This document shows, one piece after another, positions 27,720 to 34,353 of a stretch of 64,000 bases of DNA (positions are counted from its first letter, which is position 1; each line of letters opens with the position of its first letter). Location: NCBI RefSeq assembly GCF_900129825.1, contig NZ_FQWZ01000008.1, forward strand, positions 161,001 through 225,000, written 5' to 3'. The DNA is from Hydrocarboniphaga daqingensis (GTDB lineage Bacteria > Pseudomonadota > Gammaproteobacteria > Nevskiales > Nevskiaceae). The position numbers and the translations under genes were made by a program. A model generated the notes under the pieces. The model did no database searches. It saw only the letters and a list, made by a program, of their open reading frames with translations, and was not told where the DNA came from.

Positions 27720-28766
27720 TTAGCGCAGCGGCGCAAGGTCGAAACGCATGCCGTCTTCTCCCAGCACGCGTTCGCCGGCAAACATCTCGGCGGTGCCGGC
27801 CATGAACAAGCGACGTGCAACGGCATTCGGAAGCGGTGGAAACACGTGTGTCAGCACCAGCGTCTGCACGCCAGCGTCGGCGGCGATCTGCGCGGCCTGG
27901 ATCGGTGTGGTGTGGTAATTGCCGACGTCGAGCGCGAGCTTGGCGACCCGGCTCATGCCCAGCGATGTGGCTTGTTCCGACGCGCGTTCGGTCAGGCGCG
28001 TGTCCAGCGCCTCGTGCAGCAGTAGATCGGCGCCTTGCGCGTTGCGACGCACCGACGCCGATGGCTTGGTGTCACCACTGACGACGACGACGCGGCCGCG
28101 ATACTCGATCCGGTAGCCGTAGGCGACGTCGACTGGCGCGTGATCGACGCGGAACACCGATACGCTCAAGCCGTCGCGCTCGAACACCGGGCTGCGGTCA
28201 GTTCCCACCGGTAGCGGTAGTACGTTCGCAGTGGCGGCCGCCGCGGCATGCGGCATGTAGGCGTCGTCGTGGTGTGTGACGCGGTAGCCGACGTCGGCGC
28301 CGTAGGCTTGAGCAAAGCCGTTGACGACATGGTCGATGCCGGGTGGTCCGTAAACCGGTAGCGGTTCGCTGCGGCCAGCGATCCAGCTTTGCTGGATCGC
28401 TTCGCCCAATTCACCGATGTGGTCCGAGTGCAGATGCGTAATCAGCACCGCCGACAACGCTGCCACCGGCAGATTCAGACCGTCGACGACGCGCCACGAG
28501 CCTGGTCCGGCGTCGATCAGCACCAACTGCCCGCCAGCGACGATGGCCGTGCAGGGCCCGGCCCGGTCCGGGTCCGGTAGCGCAGCGGCAGTGCCGCACA
28601 GCCAGACATGCAAGTGCCCGTCAGTGAGCGTGCTGCGGTCGACGCGCGTCAGCGTCGCTGCGCTGCGTTGCGCGACGACGGCATCGATCAAGGGCCCGCG
28701 TAAAACATAGCCGGTCGTGCCGATTAACAGCAGCAAGGCCAAGCCTGCGACGATGAGGCGCTTCAT
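27720..28766 (-). CDS. MBL-fold metallo-hydrolase, membrane-anchored or exported
   Basis: A 348-residue protein with an N-terminal hydrophobic segment (MKRLIVAGLALLLLIGTTGY) and a tRNase Z-like MBL domain. Its motifs are LCGTAAALPDPDRAGP, VLIDAGPGSWR, AVLITHLHSDHIGELGE (HxHxDH), PVYGPPG, RVDHAPVDVAYGYRIEY, VVVSGDTKPSASV (Asp ligand) and LVLTHVFPPLP (distal His). It is closest in type to the arylsulfatase-AtsA / RNase Z-like exported MBL proteins, so a sulfate or phosphate ester hydrolase is plausible but not proven. ATG 28766 gives a 4-nt overlap with the upstream HCCA-isomerase-like gene. A 51-nt gap separates it from the sulfatase. Confidence 0.82.
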   Translation of the reverse strand: MKRLIVAGLALLLLIGTTGYVLRGPLIDAVVAQRSAATLTRVDRSTLTDGHLHVWLCGTAAALPDPDRAGPCTAIVAGGQLVLIDAGPGSWRVVDGLNLPVAALSAVLITHLHSDHIGELGEAIQQSWIAGRSEPLPVYGPPGIDHVVNGFAQAYGADVGYRVTHHDDAYMPHAAAAATANVLPLPVGTDRSPVFERDGLSVSVFRVDHAPVDVAYGYRIEYRGRVVVVSGDTKPSASVRRNAQGADLLLHEALDTRLTERASEQATSLGMSRVAKLALDVGNYHTTPIQAAQIAADAGVQTLVLTHVFPPLPNAVARRLFMAGTAEMFAGERVLGEDGMRFDLAPLR

Positions 28767-29407
28767 GCCGACACCCTGCGTCGCGGCGACGCGCTTGCAC
28801 CCTGCAACAGTCCGGCCTCGCGTAGCGCGTGTTCGAGATCGACGATCCGGTCCTGTCCCCAGTACAGCTCGCCGTCGAACGCGAACGTCGGCACGCCCCA
28901 GTGTCCGAGTTCGGCCAGCCGCGCCGTGTTGCACTCGACGCGCTCGCGGTAATCACTGCGTTCGATCGCCATCAGGCAGGCGGCACTGTCCAGGCCTGCC
29001 GTCCGGCACAACTCGACAAAGGCATCGTCGCGGCGCACATCGACACCGCGTCCCCAGATCGCCGTTGCGGCGGTGATCACCCAAGCCGCGAGGCGGTCAT
29101 GCTCGGCCGCGTATTCGGCCACGCACAAGCAGCGCCAGACGCCTTCGCCGATCGGGTCGTACATCGGGCCGAATGGCAGGTCCAGCGCGTCGGCTTCGCG
29201 CGCCGCATCACGCAGGATGTACAGCTGCTTGGCCAGCGGCAGCGGCTGGCCGCGCATCGCCATCGGGCGCACGCCGCGCCACACCAGTTCGATGTCGTAC
29301 TGCTGCGGCAATGCGAACGCGCGCGCAGCAGCGAGATACGAGTAAGGGCTGCGGAACGAAAAGAAGAACTCCACCGTGGCCGATGCCGGCCCGTGATGAT
29401 GGCTCAT
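28763..29407 (-). CDS. DsbA-family / 2-hydroxychromene-2-carboxylate isomerase-like protein
   Basis: A 214-residue kappa-GST-type thioredoxin-fold protein. VEFFFSFRSPYSYLAAARAF contains the Ser in place of DsbA's CxxC, as in HCCA isomerases (NahD) and kappa GSTs. It has VWRGVRPMAMRGQPLPLAKQ, FVELCRTAGLD in the helical insert and the GHWGVPTFAFDGELYWGQDR cis-Pro region. NahD-type enzymes use glutathione to isomerise aromatic-degradation intermediates, so this fits a GSH-dependent catabolic step. ATG 29407 overlaps the preceding related gene by 4 nt, and its own stop overlaps the MBL gene by 4 nt. Confidence 0.87.
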   Translation of the reverse strand: MSHHHGPASATVEFFFSFRSPYSYLAAARAFALPQQYDIELVWRGVRPMAMRGQPLPLAKQLYILRDAAREADALDLPFGPMYDPIGEGVWRCLCVAEYAAEHDRLAAWVITAATAIWGRGVDVRRDDAFVELCRTAGLDSAACLMAIERSDYRERVECNTARLAELGHWGVPTFAFDGELYWGQDRIVDLEHALREAGLLQGASASPRRRVSA

Positions 29408-30102
29408 GCCGGGGCTCCGACGCGGTATTGATCGAGCCGCTGCGCGATCTGCGCGAGGCGTTCGTGTGCAAAGAACCATTCGCCGGCGAGGCAGGCGGCC
29501 GGTGATTCCCAGTGACCTCGCTGGCGTAGGCGCTGGGCGTTGCGCGCCAAGGCCGCGCCCTGCGCATCACCGGATGCCGGTAGCTGACCGGTCAATTGGC
29601 GGTGCAATTGCGCAAATGCCTCGCGTTGAAGCCCGCTTCGGCCATCGCACCACAGCGCCTCGAGCGCGGCGCTGGCAAAGCGCAGCCGATCAGCCGGCAT
29701 CGCCAGCGCTTCGCACCAATGCGCTAGGAATGCCACGGCGTCGGCGGTGACGGGTTCGCATCGGAGCAGGCCGGTATGATCGCCGCGGCGCGACAAGCGC
29801 GTGGCGTCCTGCAGTGCATGGAGCGCGCGTACGCCGGCTGCCGGGTCGTCGGCGATGCCGCGCTGCAGCAGCGGATACACCCTCAAATCGACCGCTCGTG
29901 CGCTGCACAGCCGTGCCAGTCCAGGCACCGCGATCGCGGCGTACGGGTCGTCGAATGCGAAGTACAACTCGACCCGCAAGGGCTGCCCGAGCCACTGGCG
30001 ACAGCGCATCCGCCATCGCGCCGGTCCGCGCCGACGGGACGTGGCGATGACGGTGCTCGGCACCAGTCGACGTTTCAAGTAATCGCGCAGCGAGCCGATC
30101 AA
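29404..30102 (-). CDS. Divergent DsbA/HCCA-isomerase-like thioredoxin-fold protein
   Basis: About 232 residues from a TTG start at 30102. The choice is decided by GGAGG exactly 6 nt upstream; the only upstream ATG-like start (30156) would add 18 residues without similarity. LRVELYFAFDDPYAAIAVPGLA aligns by eye with the FFFSFRSPYSYLAA motif of the next gene, but Ser/Arg are replaced by Asp-Asp. The cis-Pro segment becomes HWESPAACLAGEWFFAHERL. It therefore looks like a degenerate paralogue, perhaps a non-catalytic partner subunit. It is the first gene of the eleven-gene run, so the promoter for the run should lie in the 30103-30336 gap. Confidence 0.75.
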   Translation of the reverse strand: MIGSLRDYLKRRLVPSTVIATSRRRGPARWRMRCRQWLGQPLRVELYFAFDDPYAAIAVPGLARLCSARAVDLRVYPLLQRGIADDPAAGVRALHALQDATRLSRRGDHTGLLRCEPVTADAVAFLAHWCEALAMPADRLRFASAALEALWCDGRSGLQREAFAQLHRQLTGQLPASGDAQGAALARNAQRLRQRGHWESPAACLAGEWFFAHERLAQIAQRLDQYRVGAPA

Positions 30103-30108
30103 GGTCGA

Positions 30109-30113
30109 CCTCC
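30109..30113 (-). promoter_or_regulatory. Ribosome binding site GGAGG before a TTG start
   Basis: CCTCC on the plus strand reads GGAGG on the minus strand, spaced 6 nt from TTG at 30102-30100. It is one of the strongest Shine-Dalgarno sites in the window and fixes a rare start codon for the first gene of the accessory run. Confidence 0.7.
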
Positions 30114-30194
30114 GGAGACGGTTGGATCGCGCGGCCGGCGATGCGGTGCAGGCCATTGGCGAATGTGGCGACCTTAGGCCGCAGCCCGGGCAGC

Positions 30195-30282
30195 GTCTTG
30201 TCCTTCGCGGTCAATGAATGGTCGTCGCAGGACAGTCGACGCTGTCCCATTGCGTCCAACGAATGTCTCGTCCGGACAAGAC
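30195..30282. promoter_or_regulatory. Cluster of inverted repeats in the divergent control region
   Basis: Three related elements lie between the accessory run and the DUF1329 gene. They are a half-site GTCTTGTCC (30195-30203); a dyad GGACAG-N6-CTGTCC (30230-30247); and a near-perfect 18-bp palindrome GTCTCGTCC-GGACAAGAC (30265-30282, one mismatched pair) whose right arm is the complement of the first half-site. The shared core is GTCC/GGAC. This arrangement fits a dimeric regulator acting on both directions. The AraC-type regulator at 33185 is the nearest candidate, but that link is inference. Confidence 0.45.
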
Positions 30283-30336
30283 GGTGTCGTTGGCGCCGCC
30301 TATCGTGGCGTGATTGCGATCTAGGGAGGCGGCGCT

Positions 30337-31725
30337 ATGAAACGGATGGTTCTGTTGTGCCTGTTGAGCCTGTACGGACACACCGCGACCGCGGGGGTAT
30401 CGCCGGCCGAGGCGGCTCGCTTGGGCAAGGACCTGACACCGACCGGCGCCGTGCGTGCGGCCAATGCCGACGGCAGCATTCCGGAATGGACTGGCGCGGC
30501 GGCATTCACCGATGCCCAGCGCGCGATGACCCGCGCCCAGCTCGAAGACCTGCGCAAGAACCGACCCGCCGAGCTAGAGAACTTTGGTGGCGCCTCGGCC
30601 GACCAGCCGCTGTATACGGTCGACCGCAACAACATGGCGCGCTACGCCGACAAGCTGACGGCCGGCCACAAGGCGATGTTGACGATGTACCCGGACTACC
30701 GGATGAAGGTGTACCGGACGATACGGCCGTCGTTCTTCCCCAAGGAGATCAACGAGGCGACCGCCGTCAACGCGGTCAAAGCCAAGCTGACGGGCACCGA
30801 TGACGTGACCGGTGCGGTACTCGGTTTTCCGTTCCCGATCCCCGGCAGTGGCGCCGAGCCGATCTGGAATCACAAGCTGAAGTTTCGCGGCTCGGCCGTG
30901 CGGCGCTTCAACAACCAGGCGATCGTCAAGGCCGACGGCAGCTTTTCGCTGAGCAAGCTGACCGAAGACCTCAAGTTCAAGTACGCCAACGTCAAGCAAC
31001 CGGCCGGGCCGGACAACAAGCTGCTGTTCTACTTCTTGGCCACGGTGCTGTCGCCGCCGCGCGTGGCGGGTCAGCTGACCTTGGTCCACGAAAGCATGGA
31101 CAGCATTGGTGCCGGACGTAGCGCGTGGATCTTCACGCCGGCGCTGGGCCGCACCAATCGTGCGCCCGACGTGGGCTACGACAATCCCTCGGTCGGCTCC
31201 GACGGCGAGCAGTTCAACGATCAGGTCGACGTGTTCAACGGCTCGTTGAATCGCTACGACTGGAAGCTGCTCGGCCGCAAGGAAATGCTGATCGCCTACA
31301 ACGCGTACGCGATCAACAGCCCGCGCCACAAGTACGCTGATATCCTGCGCCCGCACCACATCAACCAGGACTTGGCGCGGTACGAGCTGCACCGCGTCTG
31401 GGTCGTGGAGGCGACCGTGCGTGCCGGGCTGCGCCACAGCTTGATTCGTCGCACGTTCTACTTGGATGAAGACAGCTGGTCGATTGCTGCCGTCGACGGC
31501 TACGACGGGCAGGGCAAGTTGTGGAAGGTGCAAGAGGCGCACTTGGTGACGCTGCCGTTCCTGCCGACCACCACGGGTAGCCCCGAAGTGATTTATGACC
31601 TGCGCAGCGGCCGTTATTTCGTCACCGCACTGTCGAACGAAGACGCGATTTCCGACTTCGAAATCAGCTTCGAAGACGACGCGTTTGCGCCGGCCAGCTT
31701 GCAGCGCAAAGCCCGCAAGCGTTGA
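30337..31725 (+). CDS. DUF1329 exported protein
   Basis: A 462-residue protein with a signal peptide (MKRMVLLCLLSLYGHTATAG) and the DUF1329 fold, a LolB/LppX-like lipid-binding half-barrel of outer-membrane lipid trafficking type. Motifs are SPAEAARLGKDLTPTGAVRA, GSIPEWTGA, ADKLTAGHKAMLTMYPDYRM, VYRTIRPSFFP and GFPFPIPGSGAEPIWNHKL. The later part has the paired YELHRVWVVEATVR and RRTFYLDEDSWSIAAVDGYD. GGGAGG lies 7 nt before the ATG. In many proteobacteria DUF1329 genes sit beside DUF1302 porin-like genes; here the DUF1302 gene is 2.6 kb downstream with two genes in between. A role in moving a hydrophobic compound across the periplasm is likely but unproven. Confidence 0.9.
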   Translation: MKRMVLLCLLSLYGHTATAGVSPAEAARLGKDLTPTGAVRAANADGSIPEWTGAAAFTDAQRAMTRAQLEDLRKNRPAELENFGGASADQPLYTVDRNNMARYADKLTAGHKAMLTMYPDYRMKVYRTIRPSFFPKEINEATAVNAVKAKLTGTDDVTGAVLGFPFPIPGSGAEPIWNHKLKFRGSAVRRFNNQAIVKADGSFSLSKLTEDLKFKYANVKQPAGPDNKLLFYFLATVLSPPRVAGQLTLVHESMDSIGAGRSAWIFTPALGRTNRAPDVGYDNPSVGSDGEQFNDQVDVFNGSLNRYDWKLLGRKEMLIAYNAYAINSPRHKYADILRPHHINQDLARYELHRVWVVEATVRAGLRHSLIRRTFYLDEDSWSIAAVDGYDGQGKLWKVQEAHLVTLPFLPTTTGSPEVIYDLRSGRYFVTALSNEDAISDFEISFEDDAFAPASLQRKARKR

Positions 31726-33140
31726 TGCGTCGCGCCGGCGTCGCGCTCGGTGCCGTGGTACGCAGCGCGCTGCTTGCGTGGGGTGGCGTGATCGCGGCAT
31801 CGCTGCTGCTGGCAGCATGCGGCGCCAGCGGCGTGCCAACGTCGCCGGCCAGCAGCGTGCCGTCCGACAGCGGCGCCGCACGCGACGAGCGTGACTGCCT
31901 GTGGTTGCTCGACTCGCGGATCAACACGCTGTTTCCCGACCGCTACGCGCAGTACTGGGTCGCGGCGCTGGTGATTCCACCCGGCGGCGCCGTGACGATC
32001 GACGGTGAGTTCCCTGCAGCTCGCTATATCTCGTTCAACTTGTACGACGAGCAGCTGGCGCCGATCGACGCACTGACCGATGTCGAGATCGTGCCCGCTG
32101 CCGGCTCGACCAACCCGTTCGTCGAAGCGGCCGACCGCAACGCCAGCCCACGCGCCTACCAGCTGCGGCTGATCGCCGCCGTGCCGCCGGCCGATACAGC
32201 GCAGCGCGCACCCAACACGCTCTACAGCGCCCGCACGCTCGGCCCCGTGTCGGTTCCGGCGAATCTCGCGGTGTTGTTCTATCGCCGCTACGTGCCTGAT
32301 GTCGGCCGTGAAGCGGCCGCGTTGCCGCGAATCCGCTTTGAGCTGGCCGACGGCCGCAGTATCAGTGGCCCAGCGGCTTGCGGTGCGCTTGACCGCCTCA
32401 GCTTCGCGATCCCCGATCTTGCGGCCTTGCCCGATCCGGTCGCCGACTTGCCGGTCAACACGGCCGCGTTCGTCGACCTGTTGTGGCTGAAGTTTTTCTC
32501 GGCGGTGTCATCGCAGGGCAACCGCGTATTCGCCACGCCGCTGGGGCCGGCCGTCTACGAAACGATAGGGTCGCCGACCGAGGGCGGCGGCGGCTTCGCC
32601 AGCAATCGCGACAACCGTTACATCTACGCGTCGATTTCGCGGCAGCTCGGTCCCGTGGTGGCTTTGCACGGCCGCTTTCCAAGCGCACCGGTCACATCCG
32701 ATGGCCGCAGCCCGATGCCCGGCGGATCGATGCGTTATTGGTCGATCTGCACCAACGACGGCAACACGCTGGCGGTGTTCAGCTGCCTATACGACGAGCA
32801 ATTGCGCACGGACGTCGCAGGCCGCGGCATCATCGTCGTCAGTCGCGACGGCGACCGCCCCGACAACGCCACCGAAGCCTGCGGCATCAGCTGGCTGGAC
32901 TGGGGCGCCGCCGACAACGCCGTATTGATCTACCGGCACATGCTGCCGCAGCCCGAAGCGGTGTTCCCGCAGGCCATCCAGTACATCCCGGGCCCGCCAG
33001 GGCAGTTCGAAGCATCGGTGATGGGGGAGTACTTCCCGTACGGCCACCACATGAGCCGCGCCGAATTCGAAGCGCTGGGCTGCCCGGTCGACGCGCGCCG
33101 TCTGCCGGCCGTGGTGACGCCGCCGCCGACGGCGGGATAA
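31725..33140 (+). CDS. Uncharacterised lipoprotein with two similar beta-rich halves
   Basis: A 471-residue protein that I do not recognise as a named family. Seen: an N-terminal signal with lipobox LLLAAC32, a Ser/Ala-rich linker, then two halves that share a pattern. The first has VTIDGEFPAARYISFNLYDEQL; the second has VVALHGRFPSAP, SMRYWSICTND and LAVFSCLYDEQL. Both halves end in YDEQL after a G-x-FP-A strand pair, which suggests an internal duplication of a beta-sandwich. The start ATG overlaps the DUF1329 stop by 1 nt (TGATG), so the two are tightly co-expressed. Four or more Cys pairs in the mature region fit periplasmic disulfides. It is probably a partner of the DUF1329/DUF1302 system. 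Confidence 0.8.
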   Translation: MRRAGVALGAVVRSALLAWGGVIAASLLLAACGASGVPTSPASSVPSDSGAARDERDCLWLLDSRINTLFPDRYAQYWVAALVIPPGGAVTIDGEFPAARYISFNLYDEQLAPIDALTDVEIVPAAGSTNPFVEAADRNASPRAYQLRLIAAVPPADTAQRAPNTLYSARTLGPVSVPANLAVLFYRRYVPDVGREAAALPRIRFELADGRSISGPAACGALDRLSFAIPDLAALPDPVADLPVNTAAFVDLLWLKFFSAVSSQGNRVFATPLGPAVYETIGSPTEGGGGFASNRDNRYIYASISRQLGPVVALHGRFPSAPVTSDGRSPMPGGSMRYWSICTNDGNTLAVFSCLYDEQLRTDVAGRGIIVVSRDGDRPDNATEACGISWLDWGAADNAVLIYRHMLPQPEAVFPQAIQYIPGPPGQFEASVMGEYFPYGHHMSRAEFEALGCPVDARRLPAVVTPPPTAG

Positions 33141-33184
33141 ACGCCCGGCTGCAGTCGTCGCGGCTTCCGCGTTTGATATCCCGC

Positions 33185-34210
33185 TCAGGCCGCCTGCAGC
33201 GCTCTGGCGCGGTATTCGCCGGGTGTGGCACCGGTCCAGCGGCGGAACGCTCGGGTGAAGCTGCTCTGGTCGGAGAAACCGAGCATGAAGGTCATCGAGC
33301 ACATCGACATGCGCCCATCACTCAAGTACTGCAGCGCCATTTTGCGGCGCACTTCGTCCAGCACTTGCTGATAGCTGGTGCCTTCGCTGCGCAGTCGGCG
33401 CTGCAGCGTTTTTTCCGACAGATTCAATGCCGATGCGATGTCGCCGCGCGTGGGTTCGCCGGCGGGCAGGCGGCTGATCAGCTCGGCACGAACTTTCTCG
33501 GTCAGGCGGGCGCCGTCGAAATGGGACAGGTAGTCCATCACCACCAGATCGGTCTGGCGTGCCAGTTGCGGGTTGGCCATAGGCAAGGGTCTTTCGATCC
33601 ATTCGTTGGGAATGAACAGCGCGTTTTCGTCGGCGCCGAAGTGCACCGGGAATCCGAAGTGGCGTTCAAACTCCGCATGCATTGCGGCATCGCCGCTGCG
33701 TCGCAGCCACAGTTCCAGCGGACGTGGATTGCGCGGGTCTTCACCGAGTAGCAGCAAGCCCATCTTGACGCTCGACGCCATCAGCAGATCGATCGCTTCA
33801 GTGACCACCGGCATGTCCACCAGCCAGCGCGCCTTGAGCTTGACGCCGCCGGGGCATGCTTCGGTGTAGACGTCGGCGACATTGCTGACGATGCGAGAAA
33901 ACCGCGCCATGCGCTTGAGCGCGTCCTCGAGATCTTGGCTGGCGAGCAACGCAAGGCCCAAGCTGTGAAATGTGGCGGGCTGTACGAATGCAGCGGCCTT
34001 GAGCCCAATGCAAGGATCGCCGGTCGCTTCGACCGCGAGTTGCCATAAGCGGCTCATGCCGCTGACCGGCGCGCGGCCGTTGGGGTCTGTCAGCAGCTGC
34101 GCATCGAGCCCGGCGCGCAGCAGCAAGGCGCGCCCGTCGCAGCCGTGTGCGTCGAGCGTGCGGACCAGCGCGATGGCCCAAGTGTTAATTGTGGTGGCTT
34201 GGTCGTTCAT
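33185..34210 (-). CDS. AraC-family transcriptional regulator
   Basis: A 341-residue regulator with an N-terminal ligand domain of the OruR/arabinose-binding AraC type (about 20-210: GLDAQLLTDPNGRAPVSGMSRLWQLA, then FHSLGLALLASQDLEDALKRM). The C-terminal double helix-turn-helix has EPTRGDIASALNLSEKTLQRRL followed by MTFMLGFSDQSSFTRAFRRWTG. The HTH pair is intact. Relatives regulate catabolism of lipids, steroids, alkanes or amino acids. It is divergent from the DUF1302 gene and convergent with the DUF1329-lipoprotein pair, so it probably controls one or both. GTCC-containing sequences occur in both promoter regions. Confidence 0.92.
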   Translation of the reverse strand: MNDQATTINTWAIALVRTLDAHGCDGRALLLRAGLDAQLLTDPNGRAPVSGMSRLWQLAVEATGDPCIGLKAAAFVQPATFHSLGLALLASQDLEDALKRMARFSRIVSNVADVYTEACPGGVKLKARWLVDMPVVTEAIDLLMASSVKMGLLLLGEDPRNPRPLELWLRRSGDAAMHAEFERHFGFPVHFGADENALFIPNEWIERPLPMANPQLARQTDLVVMDYLSHFDGARLTEKVRAELISRLPAGEPTRGDIASALNLSEKTLQRRLRSEGTSYQQVLDEVRRKMALQYLSDGRMSMCSMTFMLGFSDQSSFTRAFRRWTGATPGEYRARALQAA

Positions 34211-34353
34211 GAACCCTGTCCGACGCCGTTCTTATGTTCTCCTGCGACAACAGTATGTCCCGCGAGGCCAAGATTGCACAGCGCGCTTGGGTTACAAGCT
34301 AAGAAGGACTCAGCGCTCGGTGTATCGCGCTGCCGCATCTCGGGGGAGAGCTC

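Noticed and set aside
30306..30317. Sigma-54-like TGGCG...TTGC before the DUF1329 gene
   Set aside because: The GG and GC dinucleotides are 7 nt apart rather than the 10 required for -24/-12 promoters.
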